A DNA stretch of 64,000 nucleotides from Caprimulgus europaeus (taxonomy: Eukaryota > Chordata > Aves > Caprimulgiformes > Caprimulgidae), in assembly GCA_907165065.1 (NCBI GenBank), contig OU015525.1, positions 53,453,537 through 53,517,536 on the forward strand. The letters are read 5' to 3'. A model generated the notes under the pieces. It searched no databases, had not been told where the DNA came from, and saw only the letters and a list, made by a program, of their open reading frames with translations. Shown piece after piece: positions 30,901-40,900 of the stretch. Numbering within the stretch: the stretch's first letter is position 1; each line of letters begins with the position of its first letter. The position numbers and the translations under genes are program-made.

Positions 30901-32958
30901 CATGGAGCCCTGGGCTGAAGAGGAGGCTAGGGAGGGACAGGCTGTGGCCGGTTAATGGGCACCCACCACATGCCTGACACCAGACACCAGTGTTTCTCTC
31001 TGCTTGTACAGCACACAGTGAAAAGGGGCCCCAAATGCTGTTAGAGTGCCAGGAAGTTTGCCTTTTTCCTTATTTGTGTTCACTATCACCTTTTAAACAA
31101 AAAAGAGCAGCTTTTCACAGCAGTAAGCAATTGGCTGGCAGGAGCTGTTTCCCCCAGCCCCACCATCTCCCAGCTGAAGAGTTGGGGGTTTCTGGCTGCT
31201 TCTCAGGGGTTCTGCTTCTGCTGGTTAAAAACTCTGCTTGGGTCTGCTTGGTTCAGTATTAACTCATGATATTTAAGTCCTGTGAGACTTGTGGGTTGGT
31301 TTGTTATGGTTTTTGGTTTTTTTTTTTCCTTCTTGATGCTGATGCAGGGAAGAGAAATTAAAAAAAAAAAAAGAGGCCATAACTTCCAAATTCATTATTC
31401 CAGTAATTATGATTTATCAGGTACACCAATCATTTGAGGCTTTGCAAACAAAAGCTGACTGAAAAGCTTGCATCTCCCTAGAGAGGGTGAGCTACACGGA
31501 AAGCACTCAAATAGCTTTAACCACACTTGTGTCACAAATTCTTCTCAGATTTGATGACGGTGGCTTGTTCTAATTAAAACAATAACAGTTTCAGTGCTAT
31601 GTTTAAAAGCAAACAATCATTTGCTGTTTATGAGGAAAAAAAGGATAGAAACACTGAAGATAACACTTCTCTTCCTGGAGGAAATGTGTCTCCACTGCTC
31701 CATACTACATTTTCTTCTGCTGAAATACTGTCACCTCTGAAAGCTTTGCTTCCCAGAGCTGACCACGAGCACATGGGCAAGTTTGGCAGCTGAATCATCT
31801 GTATTGCACCTCTCTGTGTTCACAAAGAGGCAAAGGCCTGAGCTTTGCTTTTTTTAAGCATTGATAATATCCACAGCCAAATTTGTTGTGCTCCATTGTT
31901 TCCAGTGCAGCTCCCCCAATGTAAGGCTCAGACCTAACACAGAATAAATTGCCTGAGACCACCCACAAGAAGCAAGAAAGCTCCAGGAGCCTCAGGGAAG
32001 CAGCCAGCCCATCACTGACAAGGAGGGATGCAGCAGGGGCAGCAGCACAAAGGGGAAAAAGCACATCCAGTCAGGTTTATTAAATGATCTATTGTTTATA
32101 CATCCATTCCAAAAATTTTGACAAGGAGGGAAATACAGAAAAGGAAGTATGGGGTTTTTTTAGTGGAGTAAAAGTGATGTCTGTGGTTTTAAACAAAGGC
32201 CTGTTGGCAGGATGGTGCCATAAAGAAAAGGAAGAGAAAGGGAAACTGCTTTTGAATTAATTCAGATAAGTGAAGGCCAGAAGACCCTATGACAGAATTT
32301 TCCATTAATCCCTGAAGTCTAGCTCTCTGACAAAATTACATTACCTCCTGACTCCTTTGTGCAAATATTGTTGTGCTTATTATTACTGTTTACTGTAATG
32401 ACTGTAACTACACTTACAAAAGCTGCTTATAGTATTGCAGCCATAATAATGAGAAAGAGCAAAGTCAGACAAGACTTTCATGGTGAGTATTTTATAAGAT
32501 TTTGAATGAACTTGTATAACTGTCTTCAGCTGCAGGAATTTACAGTGAGAAAACACAAGAACAAAGGAGCAAGGAACAAACTTTTTTGTTTTGAGTCAAT
32601 CACTGTATTGAATAGTAACTTGAAATTTGATTTTTAGTGAACCATAATTTTTTTTGTACCTCTGATTAAAACCTTCTGTTTGGTCTAAAACATATTATTT
32701 CATTTCAAAGATACATTTTGTTAAGATTAATTTATTTTACTTTAAGAGAAAAATTATTATTTTTAGAAGGAATTACAAATTAAAGGTAACTATTCTTCTG
32801 AATTAAAGTTTCAAGTTTTTAATATTTTGGTTTATAATATGCACAGGCAGTGGAGCCAAGATGAGATTGTAAAATATTTCAGGGTTCCCCAGAACTTCCC
32901 CAAAGAAGTTTGCACAGAAGCATTTCAGCCAGTAAGAAAAACAAGAAGAGATAGAAAG

Positions 32959-33060
32959 AGAAACTGAGACCCAAAAAAGTCAAGATACTTTTCCAGTGTC
33001 TCATTAGGTGGGTAGCAATGTTAGAAATAGAAACTGCATCTGCTGGGTCTCCCTCTAGGA
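32959..33060 (-). repeat. MIR-type SINE relic just upstream of the first recognised exon
   Basis: Read on the plus strand, the sequence follows the reverse complement of MIR/MIR3. It starts with GAAACTGAGACCC, matching the AAACTGAGGC anchor. A diverged copy of the 'aagtaacttgccca' block follows (AAGATACTTTTCCA), then an AGGTGGGTAGCA block resembling 'agtaagtggcag', and finally CTGCTGGGTCTCC, resembling the last tRNA-like part. The order of four blocks makes chance similarity unlikely, but divergence is high. It ends about 240 bases before the exon at 33298. Confidence 0.5.
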
Positions 33061-33297
33061 TGTAAAACACTGAAAGACATTAAAGAGATAGATTATTACA
33101 CGTAAAATAAATTTCCAACCATGATTGTTATGAGCAACAGAGATCATGAAGACCACAAAAACTGTGCACTTTGCCTCCAACATCTTGTTCCCTGCCTCCC
33201 TGGTACAGTCACAAGTGAAGCCCTAGTTGTGTGCTTTGTCTGCAAGGTACAAGTTAGCATGAAAGGTATTTTTATATTCATCGCTGTCTCTTTTCAG

Positions 33298-33500
33298 AAA
33301 GTCTCTCCCTCGTTGTCGAAGAATTAACAGGATGCTTTCCAATGAGTCAGCACTTCCTCCTGCATTCAGTCGCTCCAATTCACAGGCCTCCATGGACAGC
33401 ACATCCATGGAGGACTTCTGGTGTGAAGTGGAGAGCATCAAGGAGAGCAGTGGAGATAGACCTGAAGAAACAACGCTCTTGGAGTTCAAACCTGCTGATG
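33298..33500 (+). CDS. ARHGAP28: ARHGAP28-like exon a (serine-rich N-terminal region)
   Basis: The acceptor is a clean TCTCTTTTCAG and the donor is GATG|GTGAGT. The exon enters in phase 2 (its first base completes an AG|A arginine codon) and leaves in phase 1. It encodes residues 1-67, including KSLPRCRRINRMLSNES and the serine-rich FSRSNSQASMDSTSMEDFW. Those blocks closely match the N-terminal region of ARHGAP28. An in-frame ATG at 33332 has A at -3 and could start a shorter isoform, but the match continues upstream of it, so I treat this as an internal exon. The serine-rich block with basic residues before it could be phosphorylated or bound by 14-3-3; that is inference. Confidence 0.9.
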
Positions 33501-33831
33501 GTGAGTACGTGAACACCACTTTTTCCTCATAGTTTGGCTTTGCCTCATCTCTTTAGTGATGCCCTGATCTCCCTCTTCATGTCATCCAGTATAAGCAAAA
33601 GTACTAGGCTGGGTCTATGATAATTGTAGCTCTACTTCTGAACATCACAATGTACGAGATGTCACTGGAAAAAACAGTAATTCAGTCTGGTTTATGCACT
33701 GGGGCTGGTAGATAACTTCTGACATGGTTTTTTTTTGCATTGATTTTATTTGTGCTTCAGCAGGATAGACGAGGTATAATTCAGAAAAGAGAGACATTAA
33801 ATGAAAACTACATCTCCAGCATTAAATAAAC

Positions 33832-33869
33832 TAGGGGGGGAGGGGAAACAACAACAACAACAAAAAAAC
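33832..33869. repeat. G-rich run and AAC microsatellite
   Basis: A run of seven G and AGGGG is followed by tandem AAC units and a run of A. It lies in intron a-b. Confidence 0.8.
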
Positions 33870-34257
33870 ATTAAAAAGGAATAAAAAGTTCATTTAGTAT
33901 ACCAGAATTTTGGTAGGATATAATGCAGAAGTTACAAAAATCTTGAAGCAGTTTTCAGTTAGCTATCTTTGGTGCTATCAGAAATTTGATAACTGCCTGT
34001 TTCTCTGATACTGCCCAATTTAGGCATAATTCAAGGAAAGATTAGAGATAAATCTGAATATATAGATACCTACCTCATTTACACTCCTCACTTGTCAAAA
34101 TACATTCATCATACAAATTATGCTGAAGGTGTTACTACCTCATTCTGTTACCTTAATGTTTTCCCCTCTCCTTTTTCATAATGCATTTGGAAAAAGATGT
34201 AATAGTCTGCACTAGCTTGTTGCAGCTTTTTGTTAGATGATTTGATAACATCTAGAA

Positions 34258-34430
34258 CAGCAGTTCTCATTTTTTTTCCAGTTATGATCCCACTTACAAA
34301 TGAATTATATTGTGCAACAGAAAATGCCAGGCGTTACTATAGGATGAAACCAAATTTCTTTTGAGGTCATGACCCACTGATAACTGCTGCAACCCTTTGT
34401 GGATCATGGCCACTAGTCTGGTAACTACTG
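34258..34430. mobile_element. Probable relic of a short hAT-type DNA transposon
   Basis: The left end reads CAGCAGTTCTCA followed by a T-run and TTATGATCCCAC. The right end reads GGATCATGGCCAC, then GTAACTACTG. Together these resemble the CAGTGGTTCTCAA-type terminal inverted repeats of old non-autonomous hAT elements, with complementary 'GATCCC/GGATCATGG' blocks just inside each end. The ends match imperfectly and I could not define an 8-bp target duplication, so the call is tentative. Confidence 0.4.
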
Positions 34431-34847
34431 AATTAAGGACAGATTTTGAAACTTTGGTGTGTTCTTTCCATACAATTATTAACACAAGTGTCGATGTACT
34501 TTTCTTACCTTGACAAGCAATGGGATGTCGTTAATTCTGCTAGCAGGAAGAAGAGTGAAAAGTGAGAAAGCGTGCTACTTTATTAAGCAATTAAATATGT
34601 AACTAGTCATGATAAATATCCCACACAGAGGTATCTAGCTCCAACCATGTACCAGTTCCATGGGGAACACCTCCCACTCACTAGTTCCAAGTATGGCTTT
34701 CCTGTAAGCAAAAGGATAAGACCTCCATTCACCAAAAATCGTAGTCTGCTATGAGGGTTATAGACTGGCAGCTTAAACCCAAACTACGCTTCCTTGTGCT
34801 GGTCTGTGGTCTCAAATAAAAATAGACTGATAAGTAACATTGAAACT

Positions 34848-34863
34848 TTATTATTATTATTAT
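34848..34863. repeat. (TTA)5 microsatellite
   Basis: Five perfect TTA units plus one base, in intron a-b. Confidence 0.9.
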
Positions 34864-37757
34864 GGGAAGTCAGAAAACATTTCTGCCTCAATCAGTTTGA
34901 TCTTATTGGGAAAATTCCTGTCTGATCATGTTTTCTAGCTTGGAGACCCCAAAAAGAGATTGTAAAACTCTCAGTGTCTCCTTCATGTAACTATCAATGT
35001 GAACTGGGTGTCCCTGATTTGTCTGCACAGTCAGGAGAATGTCACATATTTTTGAGTAACCAAGCTGGATAAATTAGTAGGACAAGGCAATAGAGGAGCC
35101 CATTTTCCATGTTCTCAGAAAATTTCCATCAGTTTAATCACTGCTGGGCTAAATCTTCACAACAGTGCAAACTCTGTTGCAGTCTCATGTTACCCTTTGT
35201 CTGTTTATGCCTCATTACATTGCATTGATTTTTTTCTCTTCTGTTCTGAATTAAAAATGAAACTGCAAGGTAAAATGCAATACATCTCCACACTTCATTT
35301 ACCTTCACACCGTTGTTGTTTTAAACATATACATATTGCATACACCCACACAAAACCAGACAATGCTTGTCCTACTTATTAACTTCAGGAATATATTCAG
35401 TCTGGGATTATAAATCTTGGAAATAAAAGTGAGTTTTATTAAGCTCCTAAGAGGATAATACTCCTTGCTGAGGATCAAAACACTGAAAATCAATGTGGAA
35501 GTCCTCAGGGCAAAATAAAAACAAATTTTTGTCACCTCTTTGAGATGTCTTTGAAAGGAAGAGATACACAATACTTAAGAAGGAATCCAAAGAGTGATAG
35601 CAGCCAGGCACCACTGATATTGTTGAAACCACAATGCTGGGTTTTGCCATACCACATGTGCGAGGGAAAGACATGAGCACACTTACTGTGTTGGCATTAG
35701 TAACTATGGTCAAGAAAGAACAGAAGATCACAGCAAGTGACATAAGGGGTGAAAATATAGGGGAAGATGAAGTCACAGGATATCTAAGACAGCAGTGATG
35801 TGCAGAACTGCTTTAACACTTGATGTTACAAGGCTGGGATGCTGTGAGTTATTTGAGGTTATATCTGAAATTCAAAGGAAGTTACTGCTCTTTCCTAACA
35901 GTCTCTTATGAGAAAAAGAGAATTACCAAACAGAGGGAACCTTCCTAATTATCTGTTTGTCTTCTGATGGAGCAGAATCAAACACAGTATCAAGACCCTG
36001 CTGTATAAGTACCTATAACTATAAAAATAATGTTTCGTAAAACGACATGTTTCAATTTAGCCTTTATTTAAACCTATGTGTCATAAAATTTTGAGGGTTT
36101 TTTTTTCTTTAATGCAGAAATTTCTTCTCCTCGTTAGTTTTGCTCCTGTGGTTGTTTTTATTATTTCTTAGTCTATTCATGAGTGGTTGGAACAGGAAAA
36201 GAGCAAAAGCCAGAGAAAACAAGTCACAGCAGTGGCTGGTAAGCAGGCACAATTTCGTGTCTGCTTTACTATTTTTCATAGCATCATTAAAGCCCAGTTT
36301 GATTAAAAACTAAATTCTTGGAAAGAATTCAGGACAAGAGCCAAAATGAATGTAATTAAGAAACTAGAACATGAATAGATGTGACTAGAACAGCACCACA
36401 CGGAAATTAAAAGAGACCTTGTTAGAAAGAAGAACGAGGATGGCAGAAGAATCATTGGTTCAAGGAGAGAAAGGAATAGCCTGCCATCCTATCTGTGGAT
36501 ACAGAGAGGACTGGAGCAGAGACAAGCTGTTTCACAGGATACAGGGACTGGTCACACCCCATCTAACACAGAGCAGGGGTTTTAGCAGCAGATAGCTTTC
36601 TACAGAAACAAGACAATTAACAGTGAAGTCAGTGAAGGCACATGTGTAAGATGCTTTCTCTTGTCCCCATGGTCCAGCCCTGTAATTTTCTTTTTAGTGT
36701 ATCTACCTGCCAAAGTGCAGCAAATTGGTATCTATCAATCTGCCTGGATTCTGGTGTCAAGAAGAAGCAATAAAGGGAGAGTGGAAATACCAGTCAGCCA
36801 TTAAGACCAGGCCTGGAACAAGAACAATCAGTGCATTGACTAGTTGTTTTATAGAACATGTGCAAATTAATCCATTTCCTGTTTGATGTGTTTATTGGTA
36901 ATAACTTTTCTTCAGTCAAAGCTGGAACACAGTTATTGTCTTGTCTTGAGCAGCACATTGCTGAGCTAGGATTGTTTACAGAACTAAAATGAAGGCCCTC
37001 AAAATCTCCTATGTGAATAGAGATTTTAACAAACTGACTGATTACTTTAAAAAGCAGACAAAAAAAAAGGCAGTGACCATAAAATTTAAAATTACTCAAT
37101 TATTTAGAGAGGATAGACTGGGAGCTTCTCCCTGTCCTACAGTGACAGGGAATATTCATTTAATGTAACAGATAGCAAGCTGTTCAAAACAGGCTATTGG
37201 ACTAGTTGGACATCACACTTCTCTCAGCGTGACATCTTCACTAGGTATCTGATTACGGGCTGACTCTGACATCTCAAATCTCACCTTTAGTGTGCAAATA
37301 CATTATTCTGTCATATACACCACTTCAGTATTTGTACTTATGTTAACTGGAATACCAGTTTAATTTCCACCTGCCAAATGACTTCATCCAGTACAACATG
37401 GTATAAATGGGAATTGATTTATGGGATTTATGCTTTTGAATGAGAGGTTATTTTTTACCAACCTTGTTGTGTCAGGCTAGGCACTCTACTGCCTTCTTCG
37501 CACAAGTGTGTTGATGCACAGGTTAAAAATACCTCTTCTGTTCTTCTTCTAAGCCTCTCCTGTGCAGAGACTGCCAAACTGAAAGTTGATAGTATGTTGA
37601 CAAAACTACATTAACTTACACTTGTGGCCTAACAAAGATTGGAAGTGGAGTCTTCTTGAGGTAAAGGCTAAGGCAGAGGTCCACCATGCCTCTTCCCTTC
37701 CTTCAGCTCCCTCTTCCTCCTGTGCCAGGCCTGGTAACACATTCTCTTCCTCCACAG

Positions 37758-37975
37758 AAGGGGAGCTGGAGGCAGAATGGCTGCAAGACGTAGGTTTATC
37801 TACTTTGATCTCGGGAGCTGAAGAGGAGGATGGCCAGGCCCTGCTGTCCACTTTGACCCGAACTCAAGCTGCTGCCGTACAGAAGAGGTACAACACCTAC
37901 ACTCAGACCTTGAGGAAGAAGAACAAGCACACAGTCCGGGATGTGCGAGACATCTTTGGCACCAGTGACTCATCT
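37758..37975 (+). CDS. ARHGAP28: ARHGAP28-like exon b (acidic linker)
   Basis: The acceptor is TCTTCCTCCACAG and the donor TCT|GTAAGT. The exon enters in phase 1 and leaves in phase 0. With the split glutamate codon it encodes residues 68-140, including EGELEAEWLQDVGLSTLISG, an acidic AEEEDG run, LLSTLTRTQAAAVQKRY and VRDIFG. These blocks are nearly identical to mammalian ARHGAP28; ARHGAP18 shares the LSTLTRTQAAAVQKR part. The function of this segment in the family is not known to me. The open frame continues upstream of the acceptor to 37622 because the preceding intron sequence happens to lack stops. Confidence 0.93.
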
Positions 37976-40900
37976 GTAAGTAGCTAATGCCTCCTACTGA
38001 ATGCTTTTGTGCTTAATTTTTATGAATTTTTGCAAGTAGCTCATCAAGTCTCTACCAGACAGGAATAATTTTCTTCTGACAGTGTACAGACAGGCAGTAG
38101 CAGTTCCTGACATTAAGCCCAGACTTTTAATGCAGTATATATTACATATTGAGAGGAAAGGGAGCAGCCAAATAAAATAGATGGTGGGCAGTTTTGCAAC
38201 TAACCTGTAACATAATGTCATATCTGTTGCCAGCCTTCCTCCTGCAGTCTCCTATCAAGACTAACATTTACTCCCTTATTTTTTGGAAATTGGTGAGTTA
38301 CTCTTGGCAGCTATTCAAATTTTTGCTGGCTTCTGGGGACACTTGCTATTTAGTCAGTAGTCACAGCGGTGAAGTAAAACTTCTATAATGAAGCAACTGG
38401 GGTTCAAACATGCATAAGCAATTAAACACCTGCCGGCATGATTGCAACTGGTACACTGGCAGATACATTTCACTTACATAGCAAATGACAATCTATTAAC
38501 TGTTCATTTTCTTTGTGACTTCAGAAATTAACATTAATTCTTGTAGTTTCATCCACTTTTCCCTGGGGATAGCTCTAAATGCTCCAATTCCTATCCCTAC
38601 ACATTTTCATTTTGCTGAATGCAGTCAACTGTGTGAGATTAGTCCAACGCTCAAAGCAACACGCATGACTTTACGTATGTCACTCATGATACCTTAAATG
38701 GGAGTCACCAATAAGCTCACCAGCTCACCTCTGAAATTAATATTAAAGTTCTTGCCATTATAGATCTCTAATAAACTCTTTTTCATTATGAAATAGTTTT
38801 GTCTTTTTCTATTTGTCCTACCTTATCCTCCAGGCTTGTCACTCTGGATAAATTTAAAAAAATAAATAAATTGGGAAACAAAATTGTAGGTGCATAGTTA
38901 TATCAAAATTACAAAGACATAATGGTTGGGAAGTTAACTTGTTTGTCTCCAGTTTAAGTATCTATCTGGGCTCTTTCAAACCTCTTGCACGTATTCCACA
39001 ATATCCAGAAGCATCCAGTAGTTTCCTGTGGGCAGACTTTCTTGCACGAGAAATCATCAGGCATGTTTGCATGAACATTAAAAAGCTGGTGGTATTTCTT
39101 ATAAGATTAGCACACTTCTGATTCAAGCATCTGGAAACCTTAATGTGTTTAATTTTTATTTAAATTATTATAAAGCTTAAGTTTTCTAATTAAGTTCAAT
39201 CAGCCAAATAAATGCTATACCCATTCTCTCAGAGGGGCATATCTGGTTTTGACCTGCTTATTTTTCACCTCTGTTTCCCACTTGCTAAAGGAATCAGGAG
39301 CTTCAGGGCCATTGCCCTTCAAATCACTATTTTACCTTCTCTGACACTCAGCTCACTTACTAGCTCTGCATTGAGAAAGACTGAAAGATAAGACTGAAAA
39401 AGTAATTAAGACATCTGATTCTTCTTCCCACAAAATATGCAGTTCTGCAGGGTGCTTACCTAGATGCTAAACACAGACACACAAATACAACTGCAAAGCA
39501 CACTGTCACCTTCCTCTGATGGACTGCAAAACAGATTGTATTTCTAGAAGCCTGCAAGGTTCCCAGCACCCTTTGAGCATTCCTATTGACCATCACTCCT
39601 ATCTCTGCTGCTTATTATGAGATTTAGAAATTTTGACCTAATTATCAGCTCCTCAGGGATAGATACAATGCAAGGGGAGTTTGTGCCACCACCTGAGGGT
39701 TTCCCAAGGAGTCCTTTGTAAGGAGGTATCAGCTGAAACAGCCCTTCACGCTCCACTGCCTCTTTGGGCATGAGGCTACAGTGTTCAGTGAATCTTTGTG
39801 ATGAATCAATTTAGGAAAGAGATCTGCAGTTAAAAAAAACAAACAAAAAAAAAACCAAACCCAAACCCCACAACAACAAAACCACCAAAAAAAACAGCCA
39901 AAAAAAGAAGAGCAATGAGAGACAAGAAGGAGTAAATATTTTCAGCACAGCCGCTGAAGACATGCTGGTAAAAAAGATTACTTGAAATGACCTGTAAGAG
40001 TTTTGTATTCCCATCCTGCTTTTTAGTTGGGAAGGGAAGAAGCAAACATTTTGCAAATAGCAAAACAGTTCTAATTGCTTCACATAAGTCTATAATCCTC
40101 CCCATTAGGAGGATGGATTTACACCCTCTTCTCAACAAGCTAAGCATTGCAAGAGCCTAGAGGGATGGGTCACAGGATGGATTACTCTCTTCTGTGGCTA
40201 ATGACTAGAGAAAAGGTGATTAGCTCACTAGGGTCACCTGAGATGAGATTTAGGTGACCACTGAAGAGGCATAAATAGTTGCCATCTGGGGGTGGGGGAA
40301 GAGATATGGATAGATTTACCTTAATTTATTTTTTCTGCTCTGAAAAAAAAAAGAATGAACCCACCCTGCCTGGTAGGTGTTTTGCTATTACTGTGCTGGC
40401 CCACATCTGTATGAGTCACCACAGAGCAAAAGGTGCTTTTCCTTCATCCTATCTTGAGGTCCATCCCCTCAGGGCAAGAGTGTTCCTTTAACAGCCCAAG
40501 TGGACTGAAATTAAAGGAAATTAAGATATATTTCCTTTTTTTTGTTAGTGTTGTTTTGTTTGTTTTTCTGTGGCCCACCCTGGAAAGGTGCTATGATCCC
40601 TGGGGGCAAAATGGAGCACCCACCATGCCTCTCCCCTTCAAGTGTGATGCCTCAGTGGGGCAGCCTGCCTCAGCTGAGGTGCCTCTGCTCCGCTTCAGAC
40701 TGGCCAACACGCAGAAGGCTCGACTGACAGCCACACTATGGGGATTTCAACTGGATGGTTTATTAATTACAGTGGCCTAATTTCCTTACTGCCATTATCC
40801 CACCGTTTCTGTCAGCAACTGTCAGCTCTGCTAGTACTCAAAGCCTAGAAAAATTAACAGCAGAATACAAGGGGGGAGACGCAGGGACAATGACAGCCCA

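Larger units (their letters stand above)
1..33297. other. Non-coding stretch: first intron(s) or upstream intergenic DNA
   Basis: No stretch here has a convincing coding signature. Open frames are short, overlap on both strands, and none looks like a known protein or sits between matching splice sites. The exon at 33298 begins inside a codon, so at least one more 5' exon must lie upstream. I looked for the N-terminal motif VVLTAYHS, which I recall from ARHGAP18 and ARHGAP28, and did not find it. The region is AT-rich with scattered poly(A)/poly(T) tracts and two MIR-like relics; I recognise no CR1 copy. A somewhat GC-richer patch lies near 8340-8420 but shows no gene. Promoters or enhancers cannot be called by eye. 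Confidence 0.6.
33501..37757 (+). other. Intron a-b
   Basis: GT-AG intron of about 4.3 kb. It holds a G-run followed by an AAC microsatellite (33832-33869), a probable hAT relic (34258-34430) and a TTA microsatellite (34848-34863). The rest is unremarkable AT-rich sequence. A second strong acceptor ends at 37706 and would add 17 in-frame codons to the next exon. Confidence 0.85.

Noticed and set aside
33332..33532. The ATG at 33332 as the true start of the gene
   Set aside because: Similarity to ARHGAP28 continues upstream to the acceptor at 33297 (KSLPRCRRINR), and the exon begins inside a codon, so the main start is further 5'. An alternative isoform start is not excluded.
38248..38292. 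Candidate 45-nt exon (TCCTGCAG acceptor, GTGAGT donor) in intron b-c
   Set aside because: Phase 0 at both ends would fit the missing linker, but the peptide (SPIKTNIYSLIFWKL) is hydrophobic and unlike the polar, acidic linker expected there.
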